Shown here: piece by piece, positions 35,875 to 45,237 of the stretch | How positions within the stretch are numbered: the first letter of the stretch is position 1 | Layout of the letters: each line of letters opens with the position of its first letter | Assembly: GCA_023400055.1 (NCBI GenBank) | Contig: JAEXFN010000018.1 | Coordinates: 589,105 to 653,104 of the forward strand | DNA length: 64,000 nt | Direction: 5' to 3' | Source: Bacillota bacterium | Lineage (GTDB): Bacteria; Bacillota; UBA4882; UBA8346 | Position numbers and translations under genes: made by a program | Notes under the pieces: generated by a model | Seen by the model: only the letters and a program-made list of their open reading frames with translations | Databases searched by the model: none | Told to the model about the DNA's origin: nothing

Positions 35875-36443
35875 GTTTATACCCATCCCGGGCGAACGGT
35901 TTACCATCGCCCTATGCTGCAATTGATTTTTTGAACAGCGCAAGCTGATTGCAACATATTTCCCTGCTTCAAAGCTGAAATAAACACTGCGACGGAGTCT
36001 TTTCCAGCCATATTTAAGGATGGAACAGCCGATTCAAAAATTTATTTCAACTTATAGGTTGATTATCGGCATTTTTCGCGATTTATTGAGGATTAGCCGG
36101 AATCCCAGCAATGCCAAGGGTTCTAGGCTGTGATGCGGGGTGAAAAAGGAGCGAACCGAGAGGTCCGGCAACGGAGATTGTCGAAAATTGTCAGCGGCGG
36201 GCAGTTTGGTTGGTGAAGATCGCGAAGATCCCCAAGCGTTGCAAGCGCTCAGTGATTAAGATGAAAAAATTTCAAATCGGATCGAAGCGGTCCGGCAACC
36301 GGAAACCGCTGATACACAGCTTCATCCGGATATGGCGCCGGATCTTCCGAGCCGGGGTTTGATTGACCGCAATCGCCGCAGGATGTATCATGGTTCTATA
36401 ACAACGCCATTCATCCCTATCGTGGAACCAAGGAGGAAGGATC
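35875..36443. other. Spacer without recognised gene
   Basis: About 570 bp between the small membrane protein and the Gfo/Idh gene. AT-rich near 36040-36100, otherwise mixed composition. AAGGAGGAAGGATC just before 36444 is the ribosome site of the next gene. No hairpin, repeat or convincing promoter was found. Confidence 0.5.
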
Positions 36444-37409
36444 ATGACGGTAAGATTCGGCATTATCGGGCCGGGGTCGATCGCTACGCGTTTTGCAACG
36501 GTTTTGAACACTGTCGACGGCGTCCAATTGACCGCGGTGGCCTCGCGCGACCAGGCCAAAGCCGCCGCTTTCGCCGGGAAATTCGGCGCGGCCAAGGCTT
36601 ACGGTAGTTATCTCGAGTTGATTCAGGACAGTGCCGTCGATGTCATTTACATCGGCCTCACCCACAACTTCCATTATGAAGTCGCCAAGCTGTGCCTGAA
36701 CCACGGCAAGAGCGTCCTGTGCGAGAAGCCGTTGGTCACCAGCCAGAAAGACGCGGCGGAACTGGCGGAACTGGCCCGGGAGAAAAAAGTGCTGTTGATG
36801 GAGGCGATGTGGACCCGTTGCATCCCCGCTTTCCGCAAGGCCCGGGAATGGGTGGCCGGCGGCAGGATCGGCGCAGTCAAACTGATCGACGCCTCATTCT
36901 CCTTTAACGCGCCGTTCGACCCCGAGCACCGGCTGTACGATCCCAAACTGGCCGGCGGCAGTCTGTACGACGCCGGAGTCTATCCCATCGAGTTCGCCAC
37001 CGGGATCCTGGCCGAGAATCCCAGCGCCGTCAAAGGGGTGGCCACCACCGCTTCGACCGGAGTCGACGACAACGTGGCCATGGTGATGAGCTTCGCCAGC
37101 GGCGCCTTGGCCATGCTCAGCTGCGGTCTGACCGCCAACACCACCCGGAACGCCTCGATCTACGGCACGGACGGGCATATCGTGGTCTACAACTTCCTGG
37201 GCCCGCGCCAGTGCGAATTATATGACAACCAAAATAAGCTGGTGGAATCGTTCGAGGAGGATTTCAGCGACGGGTTTATCTATCAGATCCGCCATTTCGC
37301 CGATCTCTACCGCAACCATCAGATCGAAAGTGATCTGATCCCGTTGCGGGACACCGTCGCTTGCGCGGCAATCTTTGATGATCTGATGCAGCAATGGGGA
37401 TTGAAATGA
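36444..37409 (+). CDS. Gfo/Idh/MocA-family oxidoreductase
   Basis: 321-residue NAD(P)-dependent dehydrogenase for a sugar or cyclitol. The N-terminal Rossmann loop is FGIIGPGSIATRFATVL, followed by YIGLTHNFHYEVAKLCLNHGKSVLCEKPL, where the Lys of EKP is the conserved catalytic-site residue. The C-terminal alpha/beta domain includes DAGVYPIEFATGIL. A perfect AAGGAGG precedes the ATG. It is a single-gene unit closed by a hairpin terminator; the substrate is not assignable. Confidence 0.92.
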   Translation: MTVRFGIIGPGSIATRFATVLNTVDGVQLTAVASRDQAKAAAFAGKFGAAKAYGSYLELIQDSAVDVIYIGLTHNFHYEVAKLCLNHGKSVLCEKPLVTSQKDAAELAELAREKKVLLMEAMWTRCIPAFRKAREWVAGGRIGAVKLIDASFSFNAPFDPEHRLYDPKLAGGSLYDAGVYPIEFATGILAENPSAVKGVATTASTGVDDNVAMVMSFASGALAMLSCGLTANTTRNASIYGTDGHIVVYNFLGPRQCELYDNQNKLVESFEEDFSDGFIYQIRHFADLYRNHQIESDLIPLRDTVACAAIFDDLMQQWGLK

Positions 37410-37455
37410 ATCCGCGGCGGTGATGCGCGGATTGATCGCCCGGCATGAATCGAAG

Positions 37456-37500
37456 CCCTGTGACAATGTCGGCACCCGGCATTTCACGGGCTTTTTTCAA
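37456..37500 (+). terminator. Terminator after Gfo/Idh gene
   Basis: AGCCCTGTGA and TCACGGGCT form a near-perfect stem (one bulge), followed directly by TTTTTT. An extra stem AATCCGCG/CGCGGATT lies between it and the stop codon. Confidence 0.65.
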
Positions 37501-37502
37501 AA

Positions 37503-38147
37503 TCACAGCCTGCTTAAAATGGTCTCCAATACCGCTTTGCCCAAGATCGCATTGTGCCCCGAGATGCAAGTGTCGAAATCCAGCGCCGCATATTTTTGAA
37601 TCGTACTCCGGTAAATATCCCGGCCGCAGTCCAGGCTGGGGATAATCTCGGGCATGTTTTCGCCCACGTTATCGGCGACGATCAACACTTTTTCCGTCTC
37701 ATCCAGCACGCTGATGGAATCGGCCGTGTGTCCGGGCGCGTGGAACAAGCGGATCTGATCCGCCGCGAAATAGAGTTCCCCTGTAAAGACCAGATTCGGC
37801 AGGTTCAGCGCCACCGTCCCGCGACAGCGGTGACTGTTCTGCGCGAGCATTTCATCCCAGCGCGACCGGATGAGCTCCCGGCATAATTGGTGCGAGACGA
37901 TCAGGCAGTCTTGGAACGAGCCGTTCCCCCAGATATGGTCCCAATGGTAATGGGTGTTGATGACGATCATCGGTTTGTGATCGTTTTTAATAGATTCCCG
38001 GATCGGATCGGTGGTTAGAGAACCCAATCCCGTATCGATAATGTAATTATATTTTTCTCCCCTGATTAGATAAAGATTCAAGTCGCACGCCGCCGGGTCT
38101 TCATAGGTGAACAAAACGCCGCGCTGTTTTATTCTTTGGATGTGCAT
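37503..38147 (-). CDS. Metallo-beta-lactamase-fold hydrolase
   Basis: 214-residue MBL-fold protein with the zinc motif THYHWDHIWGN (about residue 65), a later His in APGHTADSIS, the bridging Asp in VADNVGEN and the final His in SGHNAIL. All ligands for a two-metal site are present. Substrate unknown; similar proteins include thioesterases and lactonases. GAGG precedes the ATG. Convergent with the Gfo/Idh gene. Confidence 0.88.
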   Translation of the reverse strand: MHIQRIKQRGVLFTYEDPAACDLNLYLIRGEKYNYIIDTGLGSLTTDPIRESIKNDHKPMIVINTHYHWDHIWGNGSFQDCLIVSHQLCRELIRSRWDEMLAQNSHRCRGTVALNLPNLVFTGELYFAADQIRLFHAPGHTADSISVLDETEKVLIVADNVGENMPEIIPSLDCGRDIYRSTIQKYAALDFDTCISGHNAILGKAVLETILSRL

Positions 38148-38451
38148 CATTCCTCACTCCGCTCCCCAAATCATTTTATTTATTGTCCTCAACTAAAACG
38201 AAAAACGGCGGCAACGATACGGCCGGGTTTATCCCCCGCCGCGGCGCCGGCCACGGCCTGATCCGGTTTTAGATTACCATATCGGCTTGCATCCGTAAAA
38301 TTGATATTTTTGATGGGAACATTCGCGAAAGTTGATATTTAATGTCGCCGAAGCTTAACGGGTCGAGCCAATCCCGCGGCCCGGGGCGAATCTTCGCCAA
38401 CCAGGCTATTTTGTTAAGAAATAATTTTTACCCTTTTGGCCCGGATACTCT

Positions 38452-38479
38452 ATAAAATAGTACCATTTTATGATATAAT
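38452..38479 (+). promoter_or_regulatory. TATAAT promoter with 20-bp near-palindrome
   Basis: In the 581-bp spacer before the hemerythrin gene, the near-perfect palindrome ATAAAATAGTACCATTTTAT (38452-38471) sits directly upstream of TATAAT (38474-38479), covering the presumed spacer and -35 region (TATAAA, weak). It looks like an operator for an unknown regulator. The rest of the spacer is featureless. Confidence 0.45.
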
Positions 38480-38728
38480 TTACTAAAATTATTGTTTTAA
38501 AAAATGATGCGAAAAACCGGCTAACTTAGGTAATTGTCTTACAAAAAGATTCGACCGGTTTCCTGCCGCGCCGCGCTTGACTCTGATCGCTTCCCCCGGG
38601 CCTCCGTCCGGGGATTTATCACCCGTTTCAAAGACGCAACGGTTTTATCGTAAACCTGGGCATCCCGGATGAATCTCTATTCAAGTTATATAACGACGCT
38701 TGATAGACTCATGGAAAGGAGCAAAACG

Positions 38729-39157
38729 ATGATTTGGAAGGAAAAATACCAGTTGGGGGTCCCGCAGATCGACGATCAGCACCGGGAGCTTTTCAGTCGG
38801 GTCACTGATTTCGTCGAAACCTTGCGCCGCCCGGTCGGCTGGGAGGAAAAGGTGGAGAAAGTCAATCAGACGCTGAATTTCATGAAGGATTACGTAGTGA
38901 CCCATTTTCATGACGAAGAGGCTTATCAGCGCGCGATCGGCTATCCCGAACTGGAGGCGCACCGCAAGATCCACAACGACATGGTCGATTACGTGGTGAC
39001 CATCGGCAAGCAATACGAGCAACAGGGCTATCAGGAACAACTGATGCAGCAATTCGCCGGCAAGCTTCTGGCTTGGCTGATCAATCACGTCGCGGCCGAG
39101 GACCAGCGGATCGCCGCGTTTGCCAAGGCGAAGGGGGTGGCTTCCCATGGCCGATGA
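38729..39157 (+). CDS. Bacteriohemerythrin
   Basis: 142-residue oxygen-binding di-iron protein. Ligand motifs in order are DDQHRELF, THFHDEEAY, AHRKIHNDM and INHVAAED, covering the expected five His and two carboxylates. The start at 38729 (MIWKEKYQLG) has AAAGGAG upstream; the earlier ATG at 38669 adds an unusual leader. In an anaerobe it would scavenge or sense oxygen. It overlaps the CheX-like gene by 11 bp, suggesting a functional pair. Confidence 0.93.
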   Translation: MIWKEKYQLGVPQIDDQHRELFSRVTDFVETLRRPVGWEEKVEKVNQTLNFMKDYVVTHFHDEEAYQRAIGYPELEAHRKIHNDMVDYVVTIGKQYEQQGYQEQLMQQFAGKLLAWLINHVAAEDQRIAAFAKAKGVASHGR

Positions 39158-39614
39158 ACTGTATCAGCTTTTTTTCGACGCCACGCGGGACGTGTTCGGC
39201 CTGATGCTCGATCTGGAGCACATTTCGGCGATCGCCGATGACAAGCAGGCCGACAGCGGTTCGAACGGCAAAGTCAACATCGCCATCGGCGTCACCGGCG
39301 ATCTGCGCGGAGAAATCGTCTATCATTTCCCCAAGGATACCTCGCTGGAAATGGTCAAGATCATGAGTGGGATGGATTTCTCGGAAATCGATGACTTCGT
39401 CACCTCGGCCATCGGCGAGATCACGAATATCATCAGCGGGAAAGCCTTGATCGCGCTTTCCGAGCAAAAAGTCAGCTGCGACATTCTGCCGCCCAAGATC
39501 GTCATCGACGCTCCGGTGAGCGCCACCGCCGCGCCGTCGTCCTCGAGCACCCGGATCCGCACCGACATCGGAGAAATCGACCTGGACATCCGGCTCCAGA
39601 ACGGCCCAGCCTGA
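39147..39614 (+). CDS. CheX-like chemotaxis phosphatase-domain protein
   Basis: 155-residue CheC/CheX-type domain: begins MADELYQLFFDATRDVFG and includes GVTGDLRGEIVYHF, SGMDFSEIDDFVTSAIGEITNIISGKAL, whose E-x2-N pair is the site that dephosphorylates CheY-P in true family members. The Glu and Asn are present in GEITN. Located just after hemerythrin, it may link oxygen to motility signalling. No other chemotaxis genes occur in the window. Confidence 0.82.
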   Translation: MADELYQLFFDATRDVFGLMLDLEHISAIADDKQADSGSNGKVNIAIGVTGDLRGEIVYHFPKDTSLEMVKIMSGMDFSEIDDFVTSAIGEITNIISGKALIALSEQKVSCDILPPKIVIDAPVSATAAPSSSSTRIRTDIGEIDLDIRLQNGPA

Positions 39615-39690
39615 GCACCAGCCCGGCCGGATCCGCCTGCGAAATGCCAAAGCGCCGCGGCATCCGGCCGCCATGCCCAAAATATTACCG

Positions 39691-39722
39691 AAAACTCCGG
39701 CCCATCCCGCGGCCGGAGTTTT
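39691..39722. terminator. Bidirectional terminator
   Basis: Stem AAAACTCCGGCC (39691-39702) with GGCCGGAGTTTT (39711-39722), 12 bp perfect, loop of 8, then TTT on the plus strand. It closes the hemerythrin/CheX unit and, read from the other side, the sigma-54 regulator gene. Confidence 0.9.
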
Positions 39723-39739
39723 TTTATTGAATCCCATGA

Positions 39740-41710
39740 TCAGCTGCCCTTGCTGAACTCGGAGACGATCCGGTATTGCTTGATCTGCCGCCACAGGGTG
39801 GTCCGGCTGATGCCCAATTCCTTAGCGACGATGCTCTTATTGCCGTGATAGCGCCGCAAGAGGTCGATGATTTGGCGCGAATAACCGTCCCCGTCCAGTT
39901 CGGCGCGGGGGATGACCGGGTTGGCCTCGCCTTCGGCCGTCAGCGGCGGATGGGTTTCCTTCAGGAAGCGCGAGGAAAACAGCTCATTCTGCAGTTGCCG
40001 CTCGATGATCTCCACCCCGAGCTCGTTGCGGTCGGCCAGCGCCACCAGGCGTTCGCAAAAGCTTTTCAAGTGTCGGACATTGCCGTACCAGGGATACTCG
40101 CCGATCTGGGTGACGGCGGCGTCGGTCAGCGTCACGTACTTATAGAACTTCTTATTGTATTCGCTGATGAAATAGCGCAGCAAGTATTGGATATCGTTCT
40201 GACGGTCCCGGAGCGGCGGGATGTTCAGGGTGAGCACATTCAGCCGGTAGTAGAGGTCCTCGCGGAATTTCTTCTTCTCCACCAGCGTCACCAGGTTCTT
40301 ATTGGTGGCCGCCACGATCCGCACGTCCACCGGGATCACCCGGTCGCCCCCGACCCGGCGCACCTGCTTTTCCTGGATCACCCGGAGCAACATCACCTGC
40401 CCGTAGATATCCATCTCCGAGATTTCATCCAAGAAAATGGTCCCGCCGTGGGCGATCTCGAACAAGCCGCGTTTGCCGCCTTTTTTGGCGCCGGTGAAGG
40501 CCCCCTCGACGTAGCCGAACAGCTCGCTCTCCAGCAGGTTGGCCGGGATCGCGCCGCAGTTGACCGCCACGAACGGCCCCTGGCTTCGCAAGCTGGCGTT
40601 GTGAATGCTCTGGGCGAACAGTTCCTTGCCGGTGCCGGTCTCCCCCAATATCAGCACGATCGAATCGAGCTTGGCGAAGTTCTCGGCGATGCGTTTCGTT
40701 TCTTGAATCGCCCCAGACTCGCCCCGGATATCCTTGAAAGAATACTCGGCGACGTTGCCTTTGCGGTAAAGTTCTTCCCGGATTTTCGCCTCAACGCTCT
40801 GAATCCGTTCGATCGCCTGGAACGACAGGATCGCCGCCATCACCTTGTGGTTGACCAGGATCGGCGTGAAATTCAACACCACCGGGGCCGAATGGGTCTT
40901 GACGATCTTGGCCAGCACCGGTTTGCCTTCGACCAGCACTTGCTGGAGATCGCTCTCCGCGATGAACCCCATCACCTGCCGGATATGGGCGCCGATGGCC
41001 GCGCCGGCGTCGATCTTCAGGAACAGCTCCGCCGCGGCGTTAAACACCGTAATCGTGCCGCGGTCGTCGCTGCCGATGATCGCTTCGAAGGCCGAGTCCA
41101 GGATGGCCTTTAATTCCTCGGCCTTTTTCTGTTCCAGGGTCCGGGCGAATTTAATCTCCGCCGCGATGCCGAAGGCGGCCCGCAGCGATTCCCGGGTGGC
41201 GCCGAGCGTGACCGAGGGCAGCGCGCTTTGCCGCGCGAACTGGCTGGTCAGGATCCCGCCGATCACCACGTCGATCCCGTCGTCCTTGGCCTGGGCGACT
41301 TGGCGCTCCATTTCCTCGGCCGACTGGACGTGATAGATGCGCAGATCCACATTGAGAATGCCGGTGTACATCTGAATATTGCGCACCATATTCTCGAAGC
41401 CGACGTAACCGATGACCGGACGGGGCTTGCCGGAGACGGCGATCGCTTTATTGATCGCTTCCACCAGCTCCTTGCCGGTGATCGTCACTTCGACGACGGG
41501 AATCTCCAGCCCGCAGTTCTTGAGCAGCCAGGCCGTGCCGCCCCGCGAGATGATCACCGCCACTTCCGCCTTATTCAACGAACTGGCCAGTTCCACCGCG
41601 GCGTCCATATAGCCGAAGCGAATATCGACTTCCTCGGGGAGCTCGGGCAGTATCTCATGAGCCAACGCGGCCATTTCCTCATTGGGGGCGATTAAAACCA
41701 GCTTCGACAA
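39740..41710 (-). CDS. Sigma-54-dependent activator with PrpR-type sensor domain
   Basis: 656-residue enhancer-binding protein. Residues 1-180 resemble the PrpR N-terminal domain that binds small ligands; about 205-315 is PAS-like. The AAA+ core (about 335-560) has Walker A GETGTGKELFAQSIH, the sigma-54 contact loop GAFTGA and GGTIFLDEI. The C-terminal Fis-type helix-turn-helix (about 610-650) ends with KELGISRTTLWRQIKQY. Two sigma-54 promoters 3-5 kb away (44820, 45238) are plausible targets. Confidence 0.93.
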   Translation of the reverse strand: MSKLVLIAPNEEMAALAHEILPELPEEVDIRFGYMDAAVELASSLNKAEVAVIISRGGTAWLLKNCGLEIPVVEVTITGKELVEAINKAIAVSGKPRPVIGYVGFENMVRNIQMYTGILNVDLRIYHVQSAEEMERQVAQAKDDGIDVVIGGILTSQFARQSALPSVTLGATRESLRAAFGIAAEIKFARTLEQKKAEELKAILDSAFEAIIGSDDRGTITVFNAAAELFLKIDAGAAIGAHIRQVMGFIAESDLQQVLVEGKPVLAKIVKTHSAPVVLNFTPILVNHKVMAAILSFQAIERIQSVEAKIREELYRKGNVAEYSFKDIRGESGAIQETKRIAENFAKLDSIVLILGETGTGKELFAQSIHNASLRSQGPFVAVNCGAIPANLLESELFGYVEGAFTGAKKGGKRGLFEIAHGGTIFLDEISEMDIYGQVMLLRVIQEKQVRRVGGDRVIPVDVRIVAATNKNLVTLVEKKKFREDLYYRLNVLTLNIPPLRDRQNDIQYLLRYFISEYNKKFYKYVTLTDAAVTQIGEYPWYGNVRHLKSFCERLVALADRNELGVEIIERQLQNELFSSRFLKETHPPLTAEGEANPVIPRAELDGDGYSRQIIDLLRRYHGNKSIVAKELGISRTTLWRQIKQYRIVSEFSKGS

Positions 41711-41764
41711 AACAGGGACTCCTTTCGGCGCGGGCGCGCGGCGGAAAAACGGACCGCGCCCGCG

Positions 41765-42619
41765 TCAGCGATCCTTCAGATAAATGTAGCGCTCGCCCGG
41801 CTGGAAGATGTGATAGCGCATTCCCGGATGGCGTTTGTATAAATAATCGACCAGATAACCGGGATTTTCGGTGTTGTGTTCGTACAGGTCGAAATGCATC
41901 GGAATGAAGAGGTCGGCATGGATGGCGTCGCAGAGATCGGCCGCTTCCTTGAAATTGGTGTTCCCGATAATTCCCTGGGCGTCCCGCACCCAGTCGCGGC
42001 CGTTGATCGGCAGCATGGCGACGTCGATCCCGGACTCTTTTAGGATCTGGGGCAATTCGGGATAAACGATCGTATCTCCCGAATGATAAAGGGTAACCGG
42101 CCCCATTTTGACAATATAGCCAAGCGCAAACGCGCTTCCGGCCGGATCGCGCCGGATCTCGTAATGGGCCGCCGCCACCGGCATACAGTCCAAGCCGCCC
42201 AATTGGATGGCTTGATCCGACTTGGCCCCGACGATCTGTTCCGCCGGGATCGCCAGTTCCCGCAGGGCGTCCCGCTCCGGATCGGGAACCACAAATTGCA
42301 CTTTGCGGTTGTGGGCGGCGATCTTGGTCACCGTGGCCCCTTCCAGGTGATCGGCGTGATTGTGGGTGATCAGGACATAATCGACGAAATCCAGCAACGC
42401 CGGATCCAACGGCGAAGGATAATTGCGAATGCTGGGATTGACCTCCCTTTTCGAAAGGGAGTCTTCCAGATGGGGATCGAATAAGAGCACCGTATCCAGG
42501 TACTTGACCATCATGCTCGATTGGCCGAGATACCAAATGGCAACGCCCTTCTCGCCGAGGCCGGTGCTTTGGATCTCTTTCAAAAGCTCTGTTCCACTGC
42601 GGTATAATCGATTGCGCAT
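41765..42619 (-). CDS. UlaG-like MBL-fold hydrolase (possible lactonase)
   Basis: 284-residue MBL-fold protein of the UlaG type (ascorbate-6-phosphate lactonase relatives). Motifs are LITHNHADHLEGATV (about residue 86), AHYEIRRD, YHSGDTIVYPE and MHFDLYEHNT. Near the sigma-54 activator, the dehydratase and the sugar transporter it could open a sugar lactone, but the substrate is inferred only from context. It lies 54 bp upstream of the activator gene on the same strand. Confidence 0.85.
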   Translation of the reverse strand: MRNRLYRSGTELLKEIQSTGLGEKGVAIWYLGQSSMMVKYLDTVLLFDPHLEDSLSKREVNPSIRNYPSPLDPALLDFVDYVLITHNHADHLEGATVTKIAAHNRKVQFVVPDPERDALRELAIPAEQIVGAKSDQAIQLGGLDCMPVAAAHYEIRRDPAGSAFALGYIVKMGPVTLYHSGDTIVYPELPQILKESGIDVAMLPINGRDWVRDAQGIIGNTNFKEAADLCDAIHADLFIPMHFDLYEHNTENPGYLVDYLYKRHPGMRYHIFQPGERYIYLKDR

Positions 42620-42780
42620 TCTTAGTCCCTCACTTATTTCATTATAATGGATCGTTCAAGCCATTTCCCTAGGATATCAAATGAAAATCAATTCCGTAAT
42701 TTTATTTTTCGGCCGGCCGCCGGCAGTTCTGCGACGAAGCAAGGCCGTAATCCCATTATACCAGATACAGCGCCAAGAAA

Positions 42781-42809
42781 GGAACTATGGCACTCACCGC
42801 CATAGTTCC
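42781..42809 (-). terminator. Terminator hairpin below the dehydratase gene
   Basis: Perfect 11-bp stem GGAACTATGGC (42781-42791) and GCCATAGTTCC (42799-42809), loop ACTCACC. On the minus strand it is followed by TTTCTT; on the plus strand by TTTT. It separates array C from the UlaG-like gene. Confidence 0.75.
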
Positions 42810-42810
42810 T

Positions 42811-43070
42811 TTTGTGGATCAAGATCTGACTTTTGTGAATCAAGATCGATCTTTTGTTAATAAAGCTCTGTCTGCAATGATTCAAGATCTTCCTTGAGCG
42901 ATTTCAGATCGATCTTTTGTGACTCCAGATCGATCTTTTGTGGATAAAGATCGATCTTTTGTTAATAAAGATCTTCCTGCGATGATTCCAGATCTTCCTT
43001 GAGCGATTCCAGATCGATCTTCGGTAGAAAAAGATCTTCCTGCTGCGAATCAAGCGCTGCTGGCGATCGG
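42811..43070. repeat. 21-bp-period array C with DnaA-box-like units
   Basis: Eleven full units of exactly 21 bp (42820-43050) plus partial ends. Two unit types alternate: AGATCGATCTTTTGTGRAT-like and AGATCTTCCTTGAGCGATT-like. TGTGGATAA at 42939-42947 is an exact inverse DnaA box; several other units differ by one base. No coding frame runs through because of TGA codons. The array fills most of the spacer between the dehydratase gene and its terminator. Confidence 0.9.
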
Positions 43071-43087
43071 TTTGGACCTTACGGCTG

Positions 43088-44776
43088 CTAAAATTCCTTT
43101 TTTAACGGAGCGCCTTTGGCTACCGAGCCCACCAAATGAGCGTACCGCTTCAGCACCGGGCTGGTCACTCCTTTGTCGAACGGTTGCCACTCCCGGCGCC
43201 GCCGCTCCAGCTCCGCTTCGTCCACCAACAGTTCCAGCCGGCGTCCGGGAATATCGAGCCGGATGATGTCGCCGTCTTCGATCAAGGCGAGCACGCCCCC
43301 GGCCGCGGCCTCCGGCGAAATATGGCCGATGCACGGCCCGCGGGTGGCGCCCGAGAACCGGCCGTCGGTGATCAGCGCGGTACTTTCGCCCAGGCCCATG
43401 CCCATCAGCGCCGAGGTCGTCGCCAGCATCTCCCGCATTCCGGGTCCGCCTTTGGGGCCTTCGTAGCGGATGACGATGACGTCCCCCGCTTTGACCTTGC
43501 CCGAATATACCGCCTGGGTGGCCTCCTCCTCATAATTGAAGACAATCGCCGGGCCCTGGTGTTGCACCATTTTGGGCGAAACCCCGGATATCTTGACCAC
43601 CGAGCCTTCCGGGCAGATATTTCCCTTTAAAACACCGTAGCTGCCGCGGTGGTGGACCGGGTTGGTCAGGGGCCGGATCACTTCCGGATTCTTATTGCGG
43701 TGGGAGTCGGCGATTTGCCGCAAGGTCAGGCCGACGAGGTTCTTTTGATCGGCGTCCAGCAGCGGCAGCATCTCTTTGATCAAGGCCGGAACGCCCCCGG
43801 CTCTTTCAAAATCCAGAAAAGTATAGGGGCCCGACGGCTTCACGTGGACTAGATGCGGCACTTGCCGGCTGATGGCGTCGAAATCGTCCAGGGTGATGGC
43901 GATGCCCATTTCGCCGGCAATGGCCGGAATGTGCAAGGTCGCGTTGGTGGAACCGCCGATGGCCGCCGCTACCCGGATAGCGTTGAGGAACGATTCCCGG
44001 GTCAGTATGTCACCCAATCGGACATTTTCTTTTACCAGCCGGACCGCTTCGCCCCCGCTTTGCTTGGCGATTCTTTTTTTGGCCGAAGCGGCGGCGTGAA
44101 TCGTCGCGCAACCGGGCAAGGCCAGCCCGATGACCTCGGCCACGATCGCCATGGTATTGGCGGTGCCGTTCATGGCGCAGGAACCGGGACCCGGACAGAC
44201 GCTGCATTCCATCTCATAAAACTGCGCGTCGTTGACCTCGCCCCGCCGCCATCTTCCGGCGACCTCCCGCAGGTCCGAGATGGCGATGTCCGCTCCCTCG
44301 AAATAACCCGGCAGCATCGGCCCGCCGGTGACCATGACCGACGGCAGGTTTAGCCGCGCCGCCGCCATCATCATCGCCGGCTCGATCTTGTCGCAGGAAG
44401 CCAAGAAAACCAGTCCGTCCAGTTGTTGCGCCTGGACGACCAGCTCAATGCTATCGGCGATCAAGTCCCGGCTGGGCAGCACATAGCTCATTCCCATGTG
44501 GCCCTGGGTAATGCCATCGCAGATCGCGATCGTATTAAACTCAAAGGCCACGCCGCCGGCCGCCGTGATCCCCTCTTTGACGCTCTCGGCCAGCTCCCGC
44601 AGGTGCATATGTCCCGGATGCATGGCATTGTATGAGTTTACAATTCCAATGAACGGTTTGTCGATGTCCTCATCGAGCAGGCTCATCGCCCGCAAATGGG
44701 CCCGGTTCCCCGATTTATGGACGCCATTAGTCACGTTGCCGCTGCGATAAGGTTTGTCAAAGTCAATTTTCCCCAT
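43088..44776 (-). CDS. IlvD/Edd-family dehydratase
   Basis: 562-residue iron-sulfur dehydratase of the dihydroxy-acid/phosphogluconate dehydratase family. Cluster cysteines are visible in FLASCDKIEPAM and MECSVCPGPGSCAMNGTANTM, the metal-site region in ICDGITQGHMGMSYVLPSRDLIADS, and RFSGATRGPCIGHISPEAA near the C-terminus. Length fits IlvD. The setting (sigma-54 promoter, sugar ABC transporter, lactonase-like gene) points more to a sugar-acid dehydratase than to branched-chain amino acid synthesis; no other ilv genes are near. Confidence 0.88.
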   Translation of the reverse strand: MGKIDFDKPYRSGNVTNGVHKSGNRAHLRAMSLLDEDIDKPFIGIVNSYNAMHPGHMHLRELAESVKEGITAAGGVAFEFNTIAICDGITQGHMGMSYVLPSRDLIADSIELVVQAQQLDGLVFLASCDKIEPAMMMAAARLNLPSVMVTGGPMLPGYFEGADIAISDLREVAGRWRRGEVNDAQFYEMECSVCPGPGSCAMNGTANTMAIVAEVIGLALPGCATIHAAASAKKRIAKQSGGEAVRLVKENVRLGDILTRESFLNAIRVAAAIGGSTNATLHIPAIAGEMGIAITLDDFDAISRQVPHLVHVKPSGPYTFLDFERAGGVPALIKEMLPLLDADQKNLVGLTLRQIADSHRNKNPEVIRPLTNPVHHRGSYGVLKGNICPEGSVVKISGVSPKMVQHQGPAIVFNYEEEATQAVYSGKVKAGDVIVIRYEGPKGGPGMREMLATTSALMGMGLGESTALITDGRFSGATRGPCIGHISPEAAAGGVLALIEDGDIIRLDIPGRRLELLVDEAELERRRREWQPFDKGVTSPVLKRYAHLVGSVAKGAPLKKEF

Positions 44777-44819
44777 GGTTGATCCTCTCTTTGCCTGTAA
44801 CTTCGTTTATAATATATAA

Positions 44820-44835
44820 GCAAAAAGCATGCCAT
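44820..44835 (-). promoter_or_regulatory. Sigma-54 promoter for the dehydratase gene
   Basis: On the minus strand ATGGCATGCTTTTTGC has the -24 GG and -12 GC exactly 10 bp apart; one base departs from TGGCAC. It lies about 44 bp upstream of the start codon and closely resembles the divergent promoter at 45238. Confidence 0.65.
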
Positions 44836-45005
44836 TTTTACGATTTTTCAGATTGATCAGCGCAAAACTCAATCCAGCCAATCGTTCGAGGCTTTTTAAA
44901 GCGTAAAAGTTGGCTTGTCACAACGGAGGCCGCCATCGCCGTTACGATTCAAAAAAATTCTCCAGCAGCGTCAGCTTTCAATCGACCGGGCCGCTTTTTA
45001 AACAC

Positions 45006-45027
45006 TTGTTCAGCAATTGTGCAACAA
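45006..45027. promoter_or_regulatory. Candidate activator-binding dyad
   Basis: TTGTT (45006-45010) and AACAA (45023-45027) flank a central CAATTG, giving a 22-bp imperfect dyad midway between the two sigma-54 promoters, about 170 and 210 bp from them. Such spacing suits an upstream activating site for the PrpR-type regulator. The remainder of the 536-bp spacer 44777-45312 is AT-rich without genes. Confidence 0.35.
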
Positions 45028-45237
45028 ATGTAACGTTATTAAACGGTTGTTTCATCAAAACAGGCTGATAAACCAGGTATTATCTTCCAAGTGTAAACTT
45101 GTGTTTCATTTCCAAGCTATTTTTAAATAATTTTTGAACCTTGAGAATACCCCGGCAGTCCATCAAATGAAGAAACATTTTAGAAAAGGCACATATTTTG
45201 ACCCATCATCCGCTCAGCAACGAAACTTCTCGTTGGG

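Noticed and set aside
42820..43050. Arrays C, D and E as CRISPR arrays
   Set aside because: Units are contiguous 21-bp repeats with no unique spacers, and no cas genes are nearby.
43088..44776. Dehydratase as part of branched-chain amino acid synthesis
   Set aside because: No other ilv or leu genes are nearby, and the sigma-54 promoter and sugar transporter point to catabolism; not excluded, but not preferred.
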